The notes beneath the pieces were generated by a model. That model had not been told where the DNA came from, searched no databases, and was given only the letters and a program-made list of their open reading frames with translations. Of a stretch of DNA of 64,000 nt, positions 15,666 to 22,864 are shown in pieces. Location: the NCBI RefSeq assembly GCF_900184895.1, contig NZ_FXZK01000001.1, forward strand, positions 1,116,001 through 1,180,000. Direction: 5' to 3'. Made by a program: the position numbers and the translations under genes. This stretch comes from Flavimaricola marinus (lineage in GTDB: Bacteria > Pseudomonadota > Alphaproteobacteria > Rhodobacterales > Rhodobacteraceae). The first letter of the stretch is position 1. The number at the start of each line of letters is the position of its first letter.

Positions 15666-17402
15666 TTAGCTGTCCAGAGCGAAGACCCATAGCATGTTGG
15701 CCGCCTGCATGTTGGACAGCTCCGGCGCCAAGCCACCGCCGACGCCAAGGCCGCCGCCGGTGATCGCCACATACTGCGTGCCATTCACCAGGAAGGTGAT
15801 CGGCGCGGCCGAGAACGACGTTCCCACGTTCATCGACCACAGCTCATCCAAGGTCGATGCATTGTAGGCAGAGAATGTCCCGTCCATATGCCCGGCCCAG
15901 AGCAGATCGGCCGAAGCCATCACGCCGCCATACAGCGGGTAGGGCGTGTTGAGCGTCGCTGTCACGGTGTTCGTGGCGACGTCGACAGCGTTGATCGATC
16001 CGGTCTGTTCGCCGCTGTTCACACCTGCGCCACCGATGAAGATGTTGCCGGGGAGCACGTCACCAGGATCGACTGCCCGCACCGACAGATCGGAACAGCC
16101 TTCGATCCCGCCCGCATAGGCCAGCCCGAGTTCGGGGTTGTAGGCCGTCGGGAAGAAGTTGGTGCCGCCCTGAATGTTCGGACAGGTGGTGGCCGTATCG
16201 CCTGCGCGGGTGATCCTCCCGATCGCGTAGGACTGCAAGTCGGCTTCCGGATCGTATTCGATCGGCAGGCCGGTCTTGGGATCGATGCCTTCCGTCCAGT
16301 TCAGGTTGCCGACATAGGCCACCGAGTTGATGTAGGCACCGCTGTTCCGGTCGAGCGTGTAGAAGATGCCGTTCCGGCCGAAGCGGGCCATGACCTTGCG
16401 GTCCTCACCGTTGATGTTGGCTTCGACGAGAAGGGCGGGGCCGACCTCGTCATAATCCATGTAATCGCCGGGCGTGTACTGGAAGTACCAAGCCAGCTCG
16501 CCCGTATCGGCATCGAGGGCGACGGTCGAGTTGGTATAGAGGTTGTCGCCTGGCCGGTATTCCGGGTCATACATCGGAACCGGGTTGCCCGTGCCCCAGA
16601 AGACGAGGTTCGATTCCGGGTCGTAGGAGCCTGCGACCCATGCCGCGCCACCGCCGGTCTTCCAGCAGTCGGGGTTGCCCGTCTGCTCGCAGAGCCAGGT
16701 TTCGGAGCCCGGCTCGCCCGGTTCAGGGATCGTGTAGAAACGCCAGAGTTCCTCGCCCGAATTGGCGTCGATCGCGGCGATCCAGCCGCGGGTTGCCCAG
16801 TCACCATAGGACTGGCCCACGATGATCCTGTCGCCGATCACTTGTGGCGAGTTGGTAAAGCCCTCACCCACTTCGGTTGCAACTTGCACATCCCAGACCA
16901 CGTCGCCGGTATCGCTGTCACAGGCGACGACGCGGCCGTCAGGCAGAACGCTGACGACGTTGTTGCCCGAAAGCGCAAGACCTCGGTTCGCCAGAAGGAT
17001 GCCTTGGCTCGGGTCCTTGTCGATACCGGTGTCGCAGATCCAGACCGGCCGGGCGGCGGTTTCGCTCGTCAGGTCGTACTTGTAGGGCGTGCCCCAGGGA
17101 TCCGACAGATAGAGAAATCCGTCATCGACAAGCGGGGTCGTCTGCATGGCGCCGATGCCGAAACCCGCGGGCTCCATGCCGCCGACCGGGGCGGCCATGA
17201 CCAGGCGCAGGCCTTCGACGTTGCTGGAGTTGATCTGGTCAAGCGGCGAGAACCGGTTCAGGTCGAACGTCTTTCCGATCATCAGCCAGTTGCCGGCCTC
17301 CTCCTCGGACCCTGCCGCAAGCAAGCGCTCCATCGTTACCTCGGCGTGGGCCATGCCAGACGCAGTGGCGATTAAGCCTGCAATTAAATAGTGATATTTC
17401 AT
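15666..17402 (-). CDS. PQQ-dependent alcohol dehydrogenase with lanthanide-type Asp signature
   Basis: The protein has 578 residues with a GGGAGG Shine-Dalgarno and signal peptide MKYHYLIAGLIATASGMAHA. It is an eight-blade quinoprotein propeller with W-motif repeats such as IAAIDANSGEELWRFYTIPEPGEPG. The metal/PQQ site shows Asn273 (FWGTGNPVPMY) and D316-Y317-D318. The catalytic Asp followed two places later by a second Asp is the mark of lanthanide-dependent enzymes; calcium MxaF has Ala there. The vicinal Cys-Cys found over PQQ in most methanol/ethanol dehydrogenases is missing: only C123 (WICDTGIDKDP) is present. The C-terminus (AITGGGLGVGGG, then MLWVFALDS) resembles sorbose/sorbosone-type PQQ enzymes. 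The substrate is therefore uncertain. It acts in the periplasm with the cytochrome next door. Confidence 0.88.
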   Translation of the reverse strand: MKYHYLIAGLIATASGMAHAEVTMERLLAAGSEEEAGNWLMIGKTFDLNRFSPLDQINSSNVEGLRLVMAAPVGGMEPAGFGIGAMQTTPLVDDGFLYLSDPWGTPYKYDLTSETAARPVWICDTGIDKDPSQGILLANRGLALSGNNVVSVLPDGRVVACDSDTGDVVWDVQVATEVGEGFTNSPQVIGDRIIVGQSYGDWATRGWIAAIDANSGEELWRFYTIPEPGEPGSETWLCEQTGNPDCWKTGGGAAWVAGSYDPESNLVFWGTGNPVPMYDPEYRPGDNLYTNSTVALDADTGELAWYFQYTPGDYMDYDEVGPALLVEANINGEDRKVMARFGRNGIFYTLDRNSGAYINSVAYVGNLNWTEGIDPKTGLPIEYDPEADLQSYAIGRITRAGDTATTCPNIQGGTNFFPTAYNPELGLAYAGGIEGCSDLSVRAVDPGDVLPGNIFIGGAGVNSGEQTGSINAVDVATNTVTATLNTPYPLYGGVMASADLLWAGHMDGTFSAYNASTLDELWSMNVGTSFSAAPITFLVNGTQYVAITGGGLGVGGGLAPELSNMQAANMLWVFALDS

Positions 17403-17483
17403 GTTTTGCCTCCCGACCTTACATGATTGTGGACTTCAGTAAGGACATGCTCGCACCATTGTTTAATGGATATTCCTATTAGC

Positions 17484-17492
17484 AATATTGGT
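17484..17492 (-). promoter_or_regulatory. ACCAATATT motif upstream of the PQQ dehydrogenase
   Basis: On the minus strand ACCAATATTGCTAATAGG lies 82-90 nt before the dehydrogenase start. The 9-mer ACCAATATT is identical to 10042-10050 and 18582-18590. It is likely an activator site of the LysR encoded at 18863-19870. Confidence 0.5.
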
Positions 17493-17588
17493 TGTGCGAT
17501 TATGACTCGGTGGCGTTCCGGACGAGTCGGTCCGTGACTTCGCCGATGCGGCGATCGCCAAGGAACAGAACCGACCATCCGAACGTAA

Positions 17589-17616
17589 GCGACCCCAAGG
17601 TGATCCCGGGGGTCGC
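17589..17616 (-). terminator. Hairpin downstream of the four-span membrane protein gene
   Basis: GCGACCCC / GGGGTCGC forms a perfect 8-bp stem with a 12-nt loop in the 305-nt spacer between 17708 and the dehydrogenase start. On the minus strand it is followed by TTACGTT. It may end the upstream transcript. The rest of the spacer holds the dehydrogenase promoter and no gene. Confidence 0.4.
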
Positions 17617-17707
17617 GCAGGTCCGACTGACGGCTCTCGGTCAGATTCGGATCATGAAGTGTCTGCCATCCCATCCGGACTGGAACGCACCGGATGCTGG
17701 GTTGCCG

Positions 17708-18307
17708 CTACTTTCGCCACTCGCGAAGGAAGAGGAAGCGGATGATCCCCAGCGAGAACAGCGCCACCCCCGCATAGAGAGCATACCAGTATCCGTCCTG
17801 CAGGTCCGAATCCATCCTGACCTTGCGGTGCGATGTCGGGTCCGTGTATTCCGACCGACCGATGAAGCTCATGTCCAAACCAGAGGCGCGCATATCGCCG
17901 ATGAAATAGGCCAGCCCGACGGTGATCAGGTAGGACAAGCCGACAATTAGGATCAGCGTCGTCGCAAGCGGGAGTCTGATGGGGCCCAGCCTGAATTTCA
18001 CATTCAGAAAGAGGCTGACCAGAAGAGCGAGCATCGCGACGGCGAAATAGGTCCATACGAAGGGCTCGAAAAATCCGGGCATCTCGTAGAGAGCCGGATC
18101 GGAGGCCATCCTGACCGGACCGACCGCGTCGATACCCCATGGATGAAGCACAAGGTCGTCGGTGCCCCGAATGGTGGCGATGTCCCCGATCCACCAAGGC
18201 TGGAACCACGAATAGACCATCAATGCTGCCGCTGCCACGAGCAGGAGACGGAGGATCCAGGCCAAAGGACCCCCACCAAAAGTCCATGCTCCGTTTGTAT
18301 CTGCCAT
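17708..18307 (-). CDS. Four-span inner-membrane protein of unknown function
   Basis: The protein has 199 residues; the ATG at 18307 follows GGGGAGGAACG. Spans lie at about 14-35, 85-105, 115-140 and 175-195. A periplasmic loop (WFQPWWIGDIATIRGTDDLVLHPWGID) is rich in Trp, and a second loop has MRASGLDMSFIGRSEYTDPTSHRKV. No known family is recognised. Position directly upstream of the PQQ dehydrogenase and flanking ACCAATATT motifs suggest a role in the same pathway, perhaps electron delivery or cofactor/metal handling. A second open frame overlapping this gene (17652-18287) is a shadow without a start or signal. Confidence 0.65.
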   Translation of the reverse strand: MADTNGAWTFGGGPLAWILRLLLVAAAALMVYSWFQPWWIGDIATIRGTDDLVLHPWGIDAVGPVRMASDPALYEMPGFFEPFVWTYFAVAMLALLVSLFLNVKFRLGPIRLPLATTLILIVGLSYLITVGLAYFIGDMRASGLDMSFIGRSEYTDPTSHRKVRMDSDLQDGYWYALYAGVALFSLGIIRFLFLREWRK

Positions 18308-18581
18308 CGTTCCTCCCCTCGCCTGCTATATCAAAGACTGGCAGGCATGCTCCATTCCAACGAAATCATATGCTTATTTGCTGCGATATCCGGCGTCTCG
18401 CCCTGAAAGCGTAGCAGCGAAGATTTTTTTTGGTCAAGCCACGGCGGCGTCCCGGCGGGACGCAAGCACGAAGATCTGCGTGCCTTTGGGGCACTCGGGC
18501 GGGGGTGCCGCCCACCCGCTGGGCGGCAGTACTTCCCATGATTGCCGCGGGATCCCTAAGGCCTACTGCATTGCAAACTAA

Positions 18582-18597
18582 ACCAATATTCCCCAAT
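18582..18597. promoter_or_regulatory. ACCAATATT/CCAAT motif
   Basis: ACCAATATT (18582-18590) followed by CCAAT (18593-18597) is the third copy of the motif found upstream of the dehydrogenase and at 10042. It is about 275 nt upstream of the membrane protein gene at 18307. Confidence 0.4.
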
Positions 18598-18720
18598 TTT
18601 TAATGGTTCTCTGAGTGATCGGGCGTTCTTGGGACTACGTCAGAAGACGTCGCAGAGATCAGCGAGTGAGCGCGGGTTTTGCGATCGGTTTGCCGGCATC
18701 TGAGGCAAACGCGGCAGCGG

Positions 18721-18737
18721 CCAATTTTGTATATTGG
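18721..18737. promoter_or_regulatory. CCAAT-N7-ATTGG dyad
   Basis: CCAATTTTGTATATTGG is an inverted repeat of 5 bp with a 7-nt spacer. It is nearly the same as CCAATTTTGATCTTGG at 19927-19942 in the LysR promoter. It may be a downstream or second operator close to the 3' end of the LysR gene. Confidence 0.4.
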
Positions 18738-18862
18738 TAAGGCGAATGATCGTAATGGGCCTCGTTGGGGGGCGGCTCTCGATGCGACGGGGCGTACTCC
18801 TCCGCGGGTGTCAAAGCCGCAATTCCGTTGGCCCCAAGAACGTTAACCCGAGGCGGGCCGGG

Positions 18863-19870
18863 TTAGATCGCGATCCCGGAAATCGGACCACACGGCAACG
18901 GCAACTTCTCGAAGCTCTGCTTGGAGGCTGAGCTGTTGATGCTTTGCTCGACATATTCGCAAAGCCGCGTTTGAAACAGGAGGAAAGGCCGCAGCGACGT
19001 CAGGTGTCGAGGCATGATTAGCACAGCGTCACGACCGACCATCTCGAGATCATAGAGCCTGAGACGGTCGAGGGTATGGCTAGTGAGATTTGGCAAAAGC
19101 GACATAGGGCAATGACAGGTCGCAAGACCTGCGGCGACGATGTCCACGGCGACCTGGTGCGTCGAAGCCCGGAAGAACGGTGCCGAGTTGGGTAGGTTGT
19201 CACGGTACCATGCCTGCGTTCGGTTTCCCCATGGCACGGCCGCGGTGACCTCGACATGCCGATTGAGGGCGCCGGCAACATCTCTGGACCTGTCGCGATG
19301 GGCCAGTGACTCTGCCACCTGTTCAAGCGAAACCGAATTCGGCACTGCCCAGACGATCCGGTCGCGAAAAAGGTGGCGGATCGACAGCGTGGCCATGTGG
19401 TCTTCGACATTTGCCGCGCTGACCACGCCGCAGTTGATCTGGTGCGCATCTATCATTTCGACGATGTCTTCGGAGTTGAGCGCAAATACATGTTCGAACC
19501 GTGTGAAGCGCCCGATCTCGATAGCTATGGAGGCCGCGGCCTCGGTGAATCGGCCGCGCAAGGATGGCGTGGCCCCGAACCGAAGCAATATCTGCTCGTC
19601 CTTGAAGCTATGAGAGTGTTCGGTTTCGTATTCCTGTCTCCGGTTCAAAAGGTCACGGGACGCCCGAAACCAATGTTCGCCAGCCGGCGTCAGTTCGACA
19701 TTCTGGCCGCGCATTCGAAAGATGAGCTGCGTTCCAAGCTCTTCTTCGAACTTGGCCAATTGCTGCGAAATCGTCGGCTGCGACAGGCCGGTGAGACGCG
19801 TCGCCTTGCTGATCGATCCTGAAACAACGACCGCATTCAAGAGCTCTAAATATCGGAACGTAATGTTCAT
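18863..19870 (-). CDS. LysR-family regulator, probable regulator of the PQQ cluster
   Basis: The protein has 335 residues from the ATG at 19870, which has AGGAG 8 nt upstream. A longer frame from 19906 has no ribosome site. The DNA-binding domain is at residues 1-62 (NITFRYLELLNAVVVSGSISKATRLTGLSQPTISQQLAKFEEELGTQL). The effector domain matches the LysR at 578-1546 in order and wording (DIVEMIDAHQINCG; QAWYRDNLP; VAAGLATC). ATTTGG-AAA-CCAAAT dyads stand in front of its own gene, and the same words occur before the PQQ operons, so it is the best candidate regulator. The inducer is unknown. Confidence 0.85.
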   Translation of the reverse strand: MNITFRYLELLNAVVVSGSISKATRLTGLSQPTISQQLAKFEEELGTQLIFRMRGQNVELTPAGEHWFRASRDLLNRRQEYETEHSHSFKDEQILLRFGATPSLRGRFTEAAASIAIEIGRFTRFEHVFALNSEDIVEMIDAHQINCGVVSAANVEDHMATLSIRHLFRDRIVWAVPNSVSLEQVAESLAHRDRSRDVAGALNRHVEVTAAVPWGNRTQAWYRDNLPNSAPFFRASTHQVAVDIVAAGLATCHCPMSLLPNLTSHTLDRLRLYDLEMVGRDAVLIMPRHLTSLRPFLLFQTRLCEYVEQSINSSASKQSFEKLPLPCGPISGIAI

Positions 19871-19911
19871 CGTGGCAACTCCTAAATGCCCATTATATCG
19901 GCACATTTAGA

Positions 19912-19942
19912 ATTTGGAAACCAAATCCAATTTTGATCTTGG
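19912..19942. promoter_or_regulatory. LysR autoregulatory dyad
   Basis: ATTTGG-AAA-CCAAAT (19912-19926) is a perfect 6-bp dyad. It is followed by CCAATTTTGATCTTGG (19927-19942). CCAAATCCAATT (19921-19932) is the exact reverse complement of 6072-6083. It lies 42-72 nt upstream of the LysR start. Confidence 0.55.
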
Positions 19943-20173
19943 TGACATTGACATAGGTCAGCGGACAGCGTGGGCGTGGATCTCGCTACCATTCACAGCC
20001 GGTCCTGGCTTTATCCGGCCTTGGTCGCAGTGCTTCGCACGTTGCGGCCGGTTCAATACCCCTTGGCGGCCCTGTTGAAAGACACTCTCCTTGAGCGGAG
20101 TAGTGGCCTTCCCTAGGTATTTGATCCCACAGTTTGATGATGCGGTCCTTTCTCAGGAAGGGAAGGAAGCATT
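19943..20173. other. Spacer at the left end of the decayed island
   Basis: No gene is seen. Sequence from about 19970 no longer carries the LysR-type motifs, and by 20174 is transposase-derived. The left boundary of the integrated element probably lies here, but I could not find a repeat of the tRNA 3' end. Confidence 0.3.
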
Positions 20174-20467
20174 GTGGGCCACGTTCGTCACAGAAGCGCC
20201 ATGACCACGCACGCCGTCAGATCAACAGTACAGAGATCGCAAGCTTTGCTCGCGCTACTGAGCAGGGAGTTGGCCATCCAACCTAGGACGGAGGCCAAAA
20301 GGCGCAAGCAGGCGACGGTCGCGGATCTGACGACCGGGCCGAAGAAACCTCGCTCCACGGTTCTGACTGAGACAGAGGAAGCCATCATCGATGCGTTTCG
20401 GCGGCACACGCTGCTGCCACTGGACGACTGTCTCTATGCCATTCAGCCCAGGATTCCGCACCGATAA
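20174..20467 (+). pseudogene. Truncated IS481-type transposase N-terminus
   Basis: A GTG-started reading of 97 residues begins MGHVRHRSAMTTHAVRSTVQ and contains TGPKKPRSTVLTETEEAIIDAFRRHTLLPLDDCLYAIQPRIPHR. This is the familiar N-terminal helix-turn-helix part of IS481/IS3-like transposases. The DDE catalytic core (normally a further 200 or more residues) is absent: the frame stops right after the conserved LDDCLYA-QP-IPH segment. It is an insertion-sequence remnant, not a working gene. Confidence 0.75.
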
Positions 20468-20509
20468 GCTGTCGTGCGCCATCGGTTCAAGTACGATCGC
20501 GAATGCATC

Positions 20510-20880
20510 TCATGCCTGCCGGACGTATTTGAGGTTGCTACGCTTCCGCATGGTGTCTGACAGATCGTTCCAGCCCAGGACTTGCACGCGGTGGGTTGAT
20601 CCGTCTGGGCGCTGGTTCGTCACCACGGTCGTCATGAGGGCTTCAATCGTCTGCACAAGCCCATCATTACTTTCATGAGTTTCTCTTTGGTCAACAATTT
20701 CGATATCAAAGCGCCTATGCTCCGACGCCAGGTCAGGCACGAAGGCATGGCGCAGCAGTATGTCGAACAGCCGCCGATCGGCCAACGTCAGCGCTTACGC
20801 GCCCTTAATCTCGATCAGCTCTGTTCAGGCCACCCCTTCCTCATCGTGAGTGATGCCGTATGCAGTCGAGGCCAGCACAA
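20510..20880 (-). pseudogene. Relic of a plasmid replication initiator (Rep_3/RepA-like)
   Basis: On the minus strand one frame reads STAYGITHDEEGVA, stop, TELIEIKGA, stop, ALTLADRRLFDILLRHAF. It continues with HRRFDIEIVD, SNDGLVQTIEALMTTVV and STHRVQVLGWNDLSDTMRKRSNLKY. This order fits the first winged-helix domain of Rep_3-type initiators (RRLFDILL; E-L-LMTTVV; VLGWNDL). Two in-frame stops (TGA near 20829, TAA near 20796) and loss of the second domain show it is dead. It suggests that plasmid DNA was once part of the island. Confidence 0.6.
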
Positions 20881-21110
20881 GCCTGTCCAGAGTCGCGGAG
20901 CAACTAACGCAACAGATCCTCCAATGTCACTGTATTCTAGCTTGGTAGACACTGACTCCTTTTCCTATTAATAAAAACAGCCACTTACGAGCGAGATTGG
21001 TCACACCTTTCTCGCCTCTGACCACATATTTTCCCGCTGTCGAGGCGCACCATTCTCTGCACAAGCCCGTCGAAACTCCTCGACTGGCATTGAACGGCAG
21101 AGAGCAACAC

Positions 21111-21314
21111 ATGACCAAACTCACTCAAGACCAACTGGCCGCCCGGTGGCACCTCTCGCCCCGGACGTTGGAGCAATGGCGCTGGCTGGGTAAGGGCCCG
21201 CGCTTCCTGAAGATCGGCGCGCGTGTCCTCTACCGCGAAGAGGACGTCAGCGCCTGGGAGGCCGCCCAGATTTGCCAGAACACATCCGGCCCCTTGCCGC
21301 CGGAGGCGTCCTGA
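21111..21314 (+). CDS. Small helix-turn-helix protein (AlpA/excisionase-like)
   Basis: The protein has 67 residues: MTKLTQDQLAARWHLSPRTLEQWRWLGKGPRFLKIGARVLYREEDVSAWEA. This is a MerR/AlpA-type winged helix (L-x-x-R-x-x-LSPRTLExWRWxGKGPxFxKxGxRVxYxxEDVxAWE). Such proteins act as excisionase/directionality factors or as regulators for neighbouring integrases. Its TGA overlaps the ATG of the next gene by one base. The upstream 230 nt (20881-21110) holds no gene that I can support. Confidence 0.8.
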   Translation: MTKLTQDQLAARWHLSPRTLEQWRWLGKGPRFLKIGARVLYREEDVSAWEAAQICQNTSGPLPPEAS

Positions 21315-21820
21315 TGGCCCGGCTTCCCTCCCCTAATCGCATTAAGACCCATCAGGTCTATACTGTCTGGGAAGCGGCGCAGGCGCTAGGGCGTCACCGT
21401 CAGACGATCATTCGGTGGATCAAGGACAAGGGCCTCGAAGCGGATCGCGCCAAGGTGCCATGGCTGATCCGAGGCGCCGATTTAAAAACTTTTCTCGGCC
21501 ACCGGCGCTCAGAAGCAAAGACCAAAATGGCACTCCATCACCTCTTTTGCCTCGGATGCAAATCACCACAAGAGCCCGATGGAAAATTTGCTGAATATAC
21601 CCAGAAAACACCGACAACGGGCATGTTAAAGGCGCTCTGCCCCGCCTGCGGCTGCATCCTCAACAAGGTCGTCAAACGTGCCGATCTTGAGGCCATTCGG
21701 GCCAAGATCGAGGTCGCAGTGCAACAGGCCAACCCAAGAATAGTGTCCCTGCCCGAGCCCCGTTTAAATGATACCTCAGCAAGGGAGGCCCAGACCCATG
21801 GCAAAGCGCAACTCGGATAA
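21314..21820 (+). CDS. Helix-turn-helix plus zinc-ribbon-like protein of integrase locus
   Basis: The protein has 168 residues. Residues 14-60 form a helix-turn-helix (VYTVWEAAQALGRHRQTIIRWIKDKGL, then WLIRGADLKTFL). A Cys4 element follows: CLGCKSPQEPDG, then LCPACGCIL, a probable zinc knuckle. A similar protein is often found immediately before tyrosine integrases in alphaproteobacterial islands. It is translationally coupled at both ends: 1-nt overlap upstream and 23-nt overlap with the integrase frame. It is probably a second DNA-binding factor for excision or for integrase control. Confidence 0.75.
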   Translation: MARLPSPNRIKTHQVYTVWEAAQALGRHRQTIIRWIKDKGLEADRAKVPWLIRGADLKTFLGHRRSEAKTKMALHHLFCLGCKSPQEPDGKFAEYTQKTPTTGMLKALCPACGCILNKVVKRADLEAIRAKIEVAVQQANPRIVSLPEPRLNDTSAREAQTHGKAQLG

Positions 21821-22862
21821 CCTGCGGATCAAGCGCAAGTACCTGGTCTGGCGTATGGAGGCCAAGGGGCTGTCGGATGCCTCGATCGACTAGGCCGCCG
21901 CTGCCATCGCCAGCTACGAGAGCTTCCTCGACGGCAAGGATTTTCGCAGCTTCCATTCTGAGCGCGCCCGCAGTTACAAGCGCCGTCTCGCATCTCAGCA
22001 AAACCAGCGCACCGGGGCCAAACTGTCCCTCGCGTCGATCAATGGAACACTGCGTGAGGTCCAGGCTTTCTACCACTGGCTTGCGGATCAATCCGGTTAC
22101 AAGTCCAGGATCACGAGGTCAGATATCGAGTTCCTGTCGCCCGATCGCAAGTCAGACGCCGCCCGTCGCTCGTCCCTCTGGAAGCCTCACCCATCTCCCT
22201 CGCAAGTTGTCCAGCTTATCTCCGGAATGCCGGTCAAGACGGTGTTGCAGCGGAGGGACCGTGCCTTGATCGCTTTCCTGTTTCTGTCCGGATCGCGCGA
22301 AGGCGCAGCGATCACCCTGCGCCTCGGCCATGTTGATCTGGTTAATTCCTGCGTGAACTTTGACGGTCGCTCCGTCGACACTAAGTTTGGCAAAAGCTTC
22401 ACCACGGCATTCTATCCGATGGGACGGGAGTGTGAGCAGGTCGTCCGCGACTGGATCGCTGAATTGAGATTCCAGCATCATTTCTCGGACAGTGACCCGC
22501 TGTTTCCCAAGACAAGGGTGGGGCTCGGGTCATCTCGTCGCTTCTCTGCCGTTGGCATTGATCGAAGCCCTTGGAAGAGCCCGTCATCAGCTGCCAAGAT
22601 TTTCAAACAGGCTTTCGTTGATGCAGGATTGCCGCCGTTCTCACCCCACCGGGTCCGTGATACCTTAGCCGAACTGGCCAAAGACCATTGCCGTACGCCC
22701 GAGGACTACAAGGCGTGGTCGCAAAACATGGGGCACGACGACGTCCTCACGACCTTTAGATCCTACGGCTCTGTCGCACCCGGACGCCAGGTCGATCTTA
22801 TGGCGCGGTTCCGCAAACGCGGTCCACTCGACAGCGTCGATGATTTTGACGTGATCGAATGA
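21798..22862 (+). pseudogene. Tyrosine-type integrase with in-frame amber codon
   Basis: The frame from ATG 21798 runs 355 codons but has TAG at 21891-21893 (codon 32, between SDASID and AAAAIASYE). The rest is intact: a SAM-like N-domain (residues 30-120) and a catalytic domain with Arg in FLSGSREGAAI, HRVRDTLAEL (the His-x-x-Arg box), NMGHDDVLTT and the Tyr of FRSYG. A single A-to-T change of a Lys codon explains the stop. Unless amber is read through, or a later non-ATG start is used, the element can no longer integrate or excise by itself. It belongs to the tRNA-Lys-linked island. Confidence 0.8.
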
Positions 22863-22864
22863 TG

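Larger units (their letters stand above)
18308..18862. other. Long non-coding spacer with hairpins
   Basis: No convincing gene is seen here. It holds two perfect hairpins: CGTCCC-GGC-GGGACG (18448-18462) and TGCCGCCCA-CCCGC-TGGGCGGCA (18506-18528). It also has an A/T-rich LysR-type region (below). Either hairpin could be part of a leader or small RNA, but neither has a clear promoter or U-run. Confidence 0.4.

Noticed and set aside
15888-17375. 495-codon plus-strand frame opposite the PQQ dehydrogenase
   Set aside because: Pure antisense shadow; no ribosome site, no motif.
17652-18287. 211-codon frame overlapping the four-span protein
   Set aside because: The other frame has GGGGAGG plus four spans; this one has no start signal and mixed composition.
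18366-18596. Small frames in the geneless spacer before the second LysR
   Set aside because: No ribosome site and overlapping hairpins; judged non-coding.
19943-21110. A second attachment repeat matching the tRNA-Lys 3' end
   Set aside because: I looked for GAGCCCG/GGTTCGAAC-type words and found none; boundary left open.
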